Shown here: piece by piece, positions 23,666 through 33,643 of the stretch
Layout of the letters: each line of letters begins with the position of its first letter
Numbering within the stretch: position 1 is the first letter of the stretch
Assembly (NCBI GenBank): GCA_036023115.1
Contig: JAYKKT010000080.1
Location: 10,066,501-10,130,500 of the forward strand
Origin: Brasenia schreberi
Taxonomy: Eukaryota > Streptophyta > Magnoliopsida > Nymphaeales > Cabombaceae
Direction: 5' to 3'
Length of the DNA: 64,000 nt
The notes under the pieces: model-generated
Database searches by the model: none
What the model saw: only the letters and a program-made list of their open reading frames with translations
What the model was told of the DNA's origin: nothing
Program-made: the position numbers and the translations under genes

Positions 23666-24250
23666 TCAAAAAACTGTCCTTATGCTATCTTTTATTCCTA
23701 ATTGGGGTGCGTAAGCACAAACTATATTCAAAACCTCTGCTCCTAACACTAATTTCAACGTCATGATTCGGTCACCATATCGTTGTATGTCTACTACACT
23801 CTCATTTAAATCTTTATTTATGATAATACCAACTCCGTTTCGAGCCTTTTCTTTACCTGAGTACCATAATTTAAAACTTGTATCCTCTATGTCCTTTGCT
23901 TTTTCTCCAACCCATTTTGTCTCTTGTAAACATAGAATATGAATTTTTCTCCGAATCATAGTATCTACCACCTCCATTAGCTTACTAGATAATGTTCCGA
24001 TATTCCAAGAACCAATACGAATCGTATTATCTAGGACTAGCTTCCTTACCTCCCGCATCCGTCCATGATCAAAATGCGGAGACCCTCTCTGAAAAATTTT
24101 CACTACATTCGGGCAGCAATGTAGCAGGACTAACTTCTTTACCCACACCCGTCCATGATGTGGGAACCCTCTGTGCAATTGATTCACTACTTTCGGGCGA
24201 AAATGTAATGGCCCTTGCTTACTTCTTACTGCATTCGGGCTCTGCAGCAC
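23666..24250 (-). pseudogene. RTE LINE AP-like endonuclease N-terminal part (copy D)
   Basis: The frame carries RIGSWNIGTLSSKLMEVVDT and ILCLQETKWVGEKAKDIED, then KLWYSGKEKARNGVGIIINK and IQRYGDRIMTLKLVLG. These are the first half of the exonuclease-endonuclease-phosphatase fold that RTE elements use for target nicking. It continues in another frame from 23650 (GDLNEYVGKEALGYQG) after a stop/frameshift. Confidence 0.85.
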
Positions 24251-24415
24251 GTCGCTAGGCGGGGACGCCCCAAAGCAATGCTCATAATTTTTGTAATCTA
24301 TGTTATAAAAATCTGATGAAGTTTTACGTTGGCTATCGGAAGCCTAACACAACCCTCCTCCTTTATCCGGGCTTGTGACCGGTAATGGAAGGGTGATCCC
24401 TTACATGGGTGGAGT

Positions 24416-25679
24416 TAATGTTTAAATTCATCTACTGCGGAAAAATTGGTTTTGGTTGGATGGATCATCTTCAAACTGTGGAATGTTACAAGGTGTTTGG
24501 AAAACTGTCACTTGGATCTCTTTGAATGCCAACGAGGCAATGGCGATCCTCCAAGATCACCGATGATGGCAATGAAATACGTCTTTCACATTCAGCCCAA
24601 TATGTAACATTGGCTGAGTTGCAATCTGTGGATCCACCTACCCATGAACCTCCTCTTGATTCCCCCTCGCTCCTTGTCTCTCTCTCTCTGTACCCAAACG
24701 AGTTCATCCTCAACTCACACACATACACGGCGAAAGAAGAGGTAAGAAGAAGGCCACCGTGGAGAATTTATCTCCCTTATTGTCATTCCAAAGGTACGGA
24801 CTGAATACATTCACGTCAAACCTACCCTTTTATTTCCAACTTTAGAGTGGGGGGAGAGCCCTTTCTCTTGTTAATGTCCATTGTTGGCTTGAGCTTGAGG
24901 ATCAAAACCTTAAGATTGGATGCCCTTGATTAATAGCCCATCGATTCACATCCTACCAGCCAATCAGAATCAGGTGATTTATCTTTCTACATCCTCTCTT
25001 CAAAGAGTGGAGCTACTCGAGCCAGATCTCTAGCCTATGCTAGTTTAGTATGCTACATTGGAAAATTTGTGAAACCACGACTCTAGACTAGTAGCAGGTC
25101 TTGTCTGTAAACAACAATGTTGTTTTCCAAGAAAAAACAAAGTATCAGTTGCCTTTTGAAAAAGAGATGGAGCAGGCTTTTGCCTGTTTTGGCGAGAAAA
25201 TTAGGATAGCATATGGAATGTGATCAGCTCTACTGTTTATACAGAAAACAAGGGCGAGGACCAAGCGAAAGCCAATAGGAATCATGTTTTGAAGCCCAGA
25301 CTCTACGGCTCTGTGTAAAGATCTACTTAAACTATGCATATCCACAACTAAGTTCTGCAGGACAATTTCCATTTATAGCTCACCTTTATCTTAAATGTCT
25401 GACTCTTATACAAGATTTTCACCTGTGTAAATGGTATAGAAGTTGACCAACTCACTAAATCTTGTCCGTCTGAAGAAAGAAAAATAAGAAATAAATCTAA
25501 GAAAGGATGTAATGCAAAGCAAGATAAACCCGGTCGTTTTCCTAGAAGGAACTGTGTGTGTGCACTCTGGTATATATATGATCTTGTAAAACTCAAAACT
25601 CATGTTGCAAAATTTATACATAAAATGTGTATTACCTCTACCACCTTCGTATAATTCTCTCCTTTGTACGTACATCTAC
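24416..25679. other. Noncoding region after LINE D
   Basis: No gene could be recognised. A CT-rich patch at 24660-24690 is followed by purine-rich DNA. Open frames are short and show no family resemblance. Confidence 0.45.
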
Positions 25680-25850
25680 AATGGTGCATCATCACGAGGT
25701 GTTGAAATTGAAGGTTTTGTAACTTTTGTTATTGATCTTGAACTTGAAGGAACACTTCCACCAGAACTCCCAGTAGGGCCAGTACCAATTGATACTCATT
25801 TTCCTTTTCTATTGTCGGCCATTTTTAAGATCAACTCAATTCACAATTTC
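25680..25850 (-). mobile_element. hAT transposase N-terminal fragment
   Basis: On the minus strand the sequence begins with a start codon near 25850. It carries a Gly/Ser-rich leader (IGTGPTGSSGGSVPSSS, with one in-frame stop before it) ending in STPRDDAPL, the beginning typical of plant BED-finger hAT transposases. The BED finger itself is not present. It follows the larger fragment at 25876-26631 in the same orientation and belongs to a separate or rearranged copy. Confidence 0.55.
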
Positions 25851-25875
25851 ACGATCTGATTCGAAAAACAAAATA

Positions 25876-26631
25876 TCAAAAACAACAAATAAGAGATGGA
25901 GTTATGGATGAAATTAAATGGTGATTCATTACAAAATTCTTTATCTTTATACAATCTGCTGCTATATCTTCAATCCATGAATACAATTGATATGCACAAA
26001 GATTATCTTTATCTTCTAATGGCTTACATATACGATAAAGAGCCAAATTTAAACTGTGTGCTACACAAAGTGTCCAAAAAATGTGTGGATAATCACCTTT
26101 CAAACTTAACCCTGCACTTTTACAATTAGTTGCATTATCAATGATTATTTGTACAATATTATCTGATCCAACACTCTTAATAACTTCTACAAATAAATCT
26201 TTCAAGTAGCCTGCAATTTTAATTTCTCTAGATGCATCAACAGACTTCAAAAATATTGACCCACTAATTGAATAAGCAATGAAATTAATGAGTGGACGCC
26301 TTTGAATATCACTCCATCCATCAGAAACAATAGAAACACCATTAGTTTCCCATGAAAACTTCTTATGTTCTAAAAGTCTTTCAATATTAACTTTTTCTTC
26401 TTTAAGAATAATGGTTCGTAATTTTTCAGAACTTAGAGGAACATAACTATGTAAATTATAATTAGCCAATGAAGTGATAAGATCTTTCCAATATGGATTT
26501 CTTGCTATATTAAAAGGAAGTGAACTTGAAAAGAAAAATCTTTCAACCTTTTTATCTATTTTCTCCCTTCCAACTACATTAAATGATTTTTTAATTGCTC
26601 CTCCTCTAAAACCTTTAAATTCACTTTGCAT
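25876..26631 (-). pseudogene. hAT-family transposase, DUF659-type middle part
   Basis: An open 251-residue frame begins near FKGFRGGAIKKSF. It contains DUF659/hAT landmarks: ERFFFSSSLPFNIARNPYW, SWETNGVSIVSDGWSDIQRR, LINFIAYSISGSIFLKSVDA, IVQIIIDNATNCKSAG and HIFWTLCVAHSLNLAL. The catalytic-core features (SDGWSD, IIDNA, C-A-H-x-L-N) are recognisable. The BED finger and the C-terminal dimerisation region are absent, so it is a truncated relic. It belongs to a different hAT subfamily from the element at 38961. Confidence 0.8.
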
Positions 26632-26639
26632 TTAACTTT

Positions 26640-27720
26640 CTTTTCTTTTCTGCATCTTCTTTGTATCTACCAAATAATGAAATATTTATTCATTTTTCAC
26701 TCCTTTCTCCGAGAAGCCATGCAAAAACACCACCGCTGGTCTTGAGACTTAATTGAGAGAAAATACAACCCATGAGAGAGAGAGAAAGAGGAGTGCAAAT
26801 AGTTGTACCATTTCCAATTTCAGCATCGTGAAGGCTGAGGCCTCTTATCTCAAGTTGGTTGTGGTGAATCTCCGGCATTATCGAAGGGAGGGAAGGAAAA
26901 AGGTGGTACCGCTCCACTCTCATACTGGACTGATCGTCTCTCTCACATAAAAAACAAACAACAGTCACAAGAAACAAAGGATCATGCACATCGGCGTTGA
27001 CTTACTCAACCAATGACAACTTTCATCATTGGCATCATTCACGGCATCAAATGAAAACAACAGCAAGCGCAGTCTGCAGCCAATGAACTTTTGCATGTGA
27101 CGGTCAATTCTTAACGGTATTATTATCTCTACACCATTTTTTAATATCCACACGTCTCATATTTGTAGAATACCTAAAATATCTCTATAACAATTTATGT
27201 TTTCAATTTGTATGTCGTTCTCTTATTTTGTTTGTTGAGAGTTATTTCTACCTTATTTACAACCAATGATTATCGATTATTTCCTTCCGAACCTCATTAA
27301 ATTGAAATGAAACAAGAAGAAAAAAATAAAGAAAGAAAGAAATGATTGATCCAACTTATTTTTGGATATTTCTTGATTTTAAAAGGTTGGTTCTTATTCA
27401 TATGCAGGTTTGCCTTATTTTTTAAGTTTTTTCATATTTAAAGATGTTTTGCGGTTTTGAGCAAAATCATTTATTCGTCAGATTTTCACTTTCAAATGCA
27501 ATATATGCACGTCTTTTTTTATGAAGAGACATGCCTAGGTTGTGTCTCTTTAAGAAGGAAACACCCCTATCTCATAACTCACTTAACCGAATAAAAGTTG
27601 TTTGATATGTATTATGTTTCAAACCTTATAATCCTGTATATATTGTAAAACGACAAATAACTCGAAGAAAGCACTTATAATGAAATCGATTCAAAGAAGA
27701 CGGCAACTGAACAAAATACT
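26640..27720. other. Noncoding AT-rich region
   Basis: I see no gene or clear repeat. Purine-rich stretches occur at 26755-26800 and 27310-27345. Confidence 0.45.
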
Positions 27721-28340
27721 TATTATACAATGATTAAGGAGAGTATAAATTATTCTAGTGTACCAGATCAATTTATTGATTGTGAGGGTGATAAACTTGA
27801 TGATTTACTTGTGTTTGTTATAGAGGATGTGTTTAAGAGTCATAATGAACTTACTAAGTATGTAAGAACAATAGATAATATAGATAAATGCATACCTATT
27901 AGTTGATGATATAGATAACTACAAACCTTATAGAGGATGTGTTTAAGAGTCGTAACGAACTTACTAAGTATGTGAAATTGGTATTCATGACTGCTATAGT
28001 GAAAAGTACACACAAGGTTGAAATGGTTCATCAATAGATCAAATTAGAAGATTTGATACAATTTCAAAATAACTACATACATTGATAGAGTTGTAGATGA
28101 CATAATTCAAGAAGCCATTTAAGAAATCATAAACTATCATCATGCATTACATTGATGTAATAGAAGATTTTGTAGTCAGCCTTAAAAGAAGAGTATCATG
28201 ACATGTTTACCTTATTGTAAGAGAGTATAATCATGTAGAGATAGTAGATTTAGAAACAAAAACATATCATTGTAATTTATGACATTCACATGACTTACTG
28301 TGTGCTTATGTGATGCAAACCAAAAAGTTATTAGGCGTTC
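27720..28340 (+). mobile_element. Degenerate Mutator-like (MULE) relic
   Basis: Translations of the plus strand give fragments resembling MuDR-type transposases. One is a VIEDVFKSHNELTKYV segment like the N-terminal domain near 27815-27865. The other is a VDLETKTYHCN...HSHDLLCAYVMQ segment near 28245-28320 that fits a SWIM zinc finger (CxCxnCxH) with a lost cysteine. The frames are full of stops. I base the call on motif resemblance only. Confidence 0.35.
27818..27973 (+). repeat. Partial tandem duplication, 110-bp offset
   Basis: The 46 bases at 27818-27863 recur at 27928-27973 with two substitutions (tagaggatgtgtttaagagt, then cataatgaac versus cgtaacgaac). The spacer contains related gatatagataa repeats, so this is a local duplication inside the MULE-like relic. 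Confidence 0.85.
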
Positions 28341-28919
28341 TAGTTGTAACGATTTCTAGTCTTTCAAGAATTCTCTGTCACAACTGGGACCAATAATGAC
28401 AATGAACCTGATAATCATCACTAAACCTAATCTAGCTAAGTTTAGAAGAGATAAGGGGAAGAAAGATACTTCCAAACAATAAAATGCCTCTACCAAAAAA
28501 CTCTTTTAATTTATTTCATTTCAATGGATTAAATAAAGATTACAAAGCAATAATGACATACATTAATACAAGTTGCAAATAATACCTCGAAACAAACACT
28601 ATATGGTTATCCTGCAAACTAAGAAAAATGAGTCTGATTTAGTGGTCAACTAGCTCATTAATGAGCATAGTAATCAGTTGTACTTGTTTGGATGACTATT
28701 TATGAAATCTTCTTAGGTTGGACCTGCCACTACTTGACTTACCCTAGGCTTGGATCATGTTACTGGTCCCGGGGTTCTACTTGGATAGCCTCTAGATTTA
28801 TATTAATATAACATACAACCTAGTTGATATAACAAATATAATAAAGCCTTATTTTTGTTAATGACTCAACTTCTTAAAAAGAACTTCAAACTTAATGGCT
28901 TCGGACTTAGTCTCTAGCA

Positions 28920-29130
28920 CTACTTCACCGATGCTCATCCTAATATATGAGAAAAAATGCCTTTATTGCTTATAGTCACCATCTCTTATGTCAAGGCAAT
29001 AAACTGTTCCTCTATCGAAAGACTAAGTATCTCTTTGACATCATGAAGTGTGATAGTCATCTTATCCTATGACATGAGAAAGTTGCTTTTGTTTGGCTGT
29101 CAATGCTTGATAAAAGTAATCAACAATGCA
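28920..29130 (-). mobile_element. Plant mobile domain (PMD) relic
   Basis: The minus strand encodes DKMTITLHDVKEILSLSIEE around 29000-29070, with related fragments on either side. That is the core of the plant mobile domain (xITLxDVxxxLxLxIxG), found in MAIN proteins and in many plant transposons. Stops are frequent. It may be part of the same decayed element as the MULE-like relic, or a separate one. Confidence 0.4.
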
Positions 29131-30519
29131 TGGTCTATCACTTTATATAACAAATTCATCTACTCAATCAGCTTACTCCTATCTGCAATCTCAACCCAAT
29201 TATTAAGCCTCACATCCGCCTTTTTCATTAGTTACGCTTTGCCAATAGTATATTGTGTAGGCTATTACTAGTTTTTGCAGTGTCTGTAAATATATATTTT
29301 GCATAGTCAATTAGAATAGTGAGTATTGACATCTAATATAAAGTTTCGCTAAAGTTAGAAAATAACTTATTCTTGTCATATCTTATAAGCAATGTAACCT
29401 TTAAAAGTAGGGAGTAATCCCATAATATCAGGAGATCCCTCATCCTCACTCTCTGTAATATCAATCTCAGTATCTGAAGTTGATCTATCATTCTCATAAA
29501 ATGAAGGACCGACTTCTTCTCCTCATCGTTTATAGGAGCATCCTTTGTGTGATATGTTGTTGTATCTACTATATGAATTAGTAATATTACAACCTTCTAC
29601 TTAGCCTTATGAGTCATATCTATATAGTAAAAAAGAAAATTTATGATACCACATCAAGAAAATCAAGACACATCCCAGGCCGCGTCTCTCAACAAGAGAG
29701 AGATGCGCGCTTGGGGCATGCCTCTTGCTAGAAACTCGATGAGTTTTCAACGAGAAATCATTCAAAAATCTAAAAAATAAATAAACCAAAACCAAATCAA
29801 CACCATACTTAAATAAATCGAAGATTTCTCCTTTAAATAAGGCATTTTTATCCTTCTTCTTTCCCCTCTTTCTCTTCTTCTTTCTTCCAATTTCTTTTTT
29901 TAATAGATTTCAATCCATTCTTTTGCTAGAAATTGTTGTAGACCATGTAATATTGCTTCAATAAGTCAAGGATCGACAAATGTATAGAAAAGCAATAAAT
30001 AATGGAGGCGTTTTCCGATCCACAAGGGAGAAGAGAGAGAATCACAAGTTATTTTCTGTAGATAGGTATTTTGGTAATTAACAAAAATGATCAAGGGTAT
30101 TTTGGGAACTTTGAGAAAAGAGGGTGTGCACATAGTGAACGAAGTGTATGTGTTTCAATCATGTTCTTTAGTGATATGCACATGAGAGATTTAAGCCTCA
30201 TAAAAGGTTATGATAACACTATTTCAAGGCATGATAAACACCAACTTTTATATGTATTTGACTGAAAGCGATGAATTCGGCAAATGGGTTTAAAATATAA
30301 CAAAGAACCTTAGTTCATCTTGCACGAAAGCAATCAAGTCTAGACAAACCGACAAAACAAAGATGATGATCTTATAAATCTAATTAATGCTATAATAAGA
30401 CTTGCAAACTCTCTTAAAAAACTAAGTAGGAAAGACTCATACCATTGGAAAAAATTGATGAATCTTGTTTATAATACCACTATATATAGACATGGTGAAG
30501 ATATTAATCATGATATGAT
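29131..30519. other. Noncoding AT-rich region
   Basis: No gene is supported. Low-complexity CT-rich DNA occurs around 29850-29900. Confidence 0.45.
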
Positions 30520-30940
30520 ACTAATAAGCATAATTGCTACTCAAGAAGGTGACTCTTAATGTCATAAAATGGTTTCTAAATGCATATAAGTTACAAGCAC
30601 TACATATGCTACTAATGAGTACAATTATCATTCAAGTGTCTCTTAATACCAAAATATGCATGCAAAATGCTCATAAGTTACAACCACTATATGTACTACT
30701 AATAAGTACAATTATCACTAAACTTAGTGGCCTTAAATACCAAAATATTATTGTAAAATATTCATGAGTTACCTCTACTATATGTACTACTAATGAACAC
30801 AATTATACTCAAGTAAGTAGCTTTTAAAGTCAAAATATGACTGTAAAATGCTCATGATTTACAACCACTATATGTACTACTAACAAACATAAATATTACT
30901 TAAGCAAGTGACTCTTAATGCCACAATATAGCTGCAACCA
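30520..30940 (+). repeat. Minisatellite of ~90-bp units (about 4.7 copies)
   Basis: Units beginning gttac/tttac followed by an actatatgtactactaa-like block start at 30590, 30677, 30768 and 30858 (spacings 87, 91 and 90), with a partial unit before and an incomplete last one. Each unit continues with acaattatca and a taccaaaatat-like block, then gtaaaatgctcatga. Copies differ at many sites, so the array is old. There are no spacers of the CRISPR type. Confidence 0.85.
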
Positions 30941-32519
30941 TAATCTTTACCAAATATATTTTGTTATTTTGAAAATCACCCAATAACAACTACATTCAGG
31001 CATGAGGAACTTGATCTCTTTATCTTAGGGTTCAATTGTGAGGGACTCTCCATACAATGGCTTAATTGTGAAATGATTTTTGCATCTTTTGTGCATAATA
31101 GGATATTTAGTTTTTGCATGGTCTAATATTATAAAGATCTTCAATTCATTTTGGTACTTTCATTTCTCTTAACTAGTGAAGGAATAACAAACAACTCTAG
31201 TGGTTAGAAGTGGAGTATTTTTGTTGCCAAGTAGGCCCTTAATTACTCACATTTGAATGCTAGGACTGGGTATTCAACATATATTCAAGAGGTTAATTTT
31301 TTAGTAAGTGTGTATAGTATACCCTTCAGATGGTTATCTAAAATAACAAACCATATCATTATGAGGATCAAAAACCTGACTGAAGTTAATGACCGAAGAC
31401 ACACTGGGATGAACCTTGATGTGGGCATCAACAAGGATAAAAAAGTCAATAATTTGTAACTGAATATAAACAAGTCTAACTCTGTCCATGAACAATATCC
31501 ACATTGAATCAACCGGCTTGTTACCCATTCTACGTCCTGACACCAAGAGGCAATGCACACTCAGCCGACCCTCATGCCCTATAGCACCCAAATGGAGATC
31601 TTGAATAAATGGCATCTCAATCTAATAGTTACCTAATAGTTAGTTTTTTTCTATTGGTTAACTAAGTGATAGTTTAACTACTACTTTGGATAATTAATAC
31701 ATATGTTTTGTCTACTAGTTAATTGGGTGGCAATATTAACTCTTATTTTCTCTTTCATTGATTAGCTGAGGAGGCATGTTCCCAGCTATAAAAATACCAT
31801 TATCAGATCTGTAAGGTAACTTTTGATGCTCTGTCAAGTGAAATACGAGTTTTCAGCTGATTCTTCAGCAAGGCTTGTGGTGTGTTTCCTTTTTTCTTAA
31901 CTCATCACCTAGATTGGACATTGGAGTGCAAGGCTACTGGTTGTTATCTCTTCCTTCCACCTCTCCTCTCACCCATCGTTCGTATTTCATCCTCTCTCAG
32001 TTTTTCGGCATCAAGCACATCAAACTTACTTCTTGAAATTCAGGATGGCAATACCAATAGACAAACCCTTATGAAGAATTGCTTTGGCTGAACTTGAAAG
32101 AGTTATATGCCTCTGTTTTGGATGTTGTAGATTGGGGCTCTAGATAATAGAATGTGATAAAAATGAAGAAAGAGTTTTCTATTACTTTTGCAATAGATGA
32201 ATGCTCCTAACGTCCCCTTTCTCATTAAAACTAAAATTGGCACAACTAGAATGAATTAGCCAATTGGTGATAGAGGAGATGGGCTAGCTTGTTTCTGGAG
32301 CAGTACTATTGATCTACGACTATTATCATATTTCAAGTGCCATATGGAATCTGAAATCAAGTATGATGAAACAAGACAGCTATGGTATTATACTGGATTC
32401 TAAGGGTGAGCTAGATGGAAGCAAAGACGGAAAACTTGGAGCTACTGCAGCAATTGACCAATGCTTCTCCTTTACCATGGTTTCTAATGGGTTATTCCAA
32501 TAAGACCATGAAGCAATCC
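30941..32519. other. Noncoding AT-rich region
   Basis: No gene is supported; the overlapping open frames near 31250-31615 on both strands have no recognisable family features. The right end merges into the L1-like relic. Confidence 0.45.
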
Positions 32520-33643
32520 AAAGAGCAAGAGATAATCTTAGACCTGAGCGTATAACCAAAGCTTTTAGACCAATAGTGACTGATTGTGATCTACAAAATA
32601 TTGGGTATCGAGGATGTCCTTTCACCTAGGAGAACTGAAGAAGATGAGTTGAATTCATTGAAGAGAGGCTAGAATCCAACAAAATCACAATTAAGTGGAT
32701 ATAAACCTTTGATTGAACTGTGCTAACAAATCGTTTTAGGGAATCATGGTAGGAAGAATTAAAGAAAAATCTTCAGAATTAAAGCCATGTAGATATGTGA
32801 ATCCAACAATGCCGAATTCATCGAGCAGACATAGAACACTTTGAATGCAAATAGGGATATTAAAATATGGGACCTTGTGACAGAAATGACCAACTGGAAC
32901 CAGGAAAACTTTTGTGACCTCAAACAAGAATGGAAGCCTCTCGCTTGATAGCTTCGACGTGTAGACTCCAAAAAGCTAAAGAAAAAGTTAGAAAATGGCA
33001 ATAAATTAAAGAGGATTTGGTTGAAATCTCTCATTGAGAGGAGATCATGTGACAACAAAGAGAGTCTAATGGCTACAAGAAGGTGATAAAAACACTACCT
33101 AATTCCACGCAGTGTCTTCTACTATATGTAAAACGCACAACTGGATCAGTGGATGCAGAGGGCAATACTATCAACGAAAAAGAGCTACAAAGACATATTA
33201 TAGTTCTACACTGATTTATTTACTTCGAAAACATTGGAGATAAGGACAAGCAGGTGCAATTCATACCAAGAAAAGTCTCAAACAATATAAACCAGATGCT
33301 TGATAGGTCCACTGTTGAGGAGGCTCATCATTCACTGAAAGCCGTGCACTCATCCAAGGCCTCGGGACCTAATGGACCCTTTCTTTTATGGTTTTACCAA
33401 ATATATTGGAACACTGAAGGCCCATCAGTCACTATTCCATATTCTTCATGGAGGCCAACTACCAAGGAGTCTGAAAATCGTTGTATCCAACTCCGACTTA
33501 TCCTTAAAAAAGGATCCAAAAAGATTACCGAGTATCAACCTGTTAGCCTCAATAATGTGATATCGTCATTTGCCATTCAAATGCTAGTTGCACACTTCAA
33601 GAACATCTTGTCACAAATCATCAATCATCAAACCTTGATATAG
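32520..33643 (+). mobile_element. L1-clade LINE relic (endonuclease end to RT start)
   Basis: A degenerate DCDLQNIGYRGCPFT followed by FIEERL-like sequence near 32580-32670 fits the C-terminal end of a plant L1 endonuclease (DxxxLxDLGFxGxxFTW...ERLDR). From 33254 to 33643 an open frame has STVEEAHHSLKAVHSSKASG, FYQIYWNT, a LILKKGSKKITEYQPVSLNN segment and MLVAHFKNILSQIINHQ. These are the first reverse-transcriptase motifs of L1-type elements, which differ from the RTE family elsewhere in the window. The catalytic palm is missing. Confidence 0.65.

Larger units (their letters stand above)
21131..24415 (-). mobile_element. Near full-length RTE-clade LINE (copy D)
   Basis: The 3' tail of ACA repeats begins at 21131 and the 5' terminal ggagtt ends at about 24415, giving roughly 3.29 kb on the minus strand. 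Domain order is a 5' untranslated part with two related cactac-ttcggg-aatgta motifs about 85 bp apart, endonuclease (24250-23158), linker (23045-22605), reverse transcriptase (22276-21647) and C-terminal segment (21562-21236). The frames are broken by several indels and stops. The left flank is copy E; no clear target-site duplication is visible, although ttaat occurs at both borders. Confidence 0.88.

Noticed and set aside
19994..24415. Copies E and D as one twin-primed LINE insertion
   Set aside because: Twin priming inverts the 5' part beside the element's own 3' segment. Here the inverted piece lies beyond the 3' tail of a nearly complete element, so a separate copy or rearrangement fits better.
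30520..30940. Possible CRISPR array
   Set aside because: Units are diverged end-to-end ~90-bp repeats without conserved short repeats and unique spacers, and the DNA is a plant nuclear genome.
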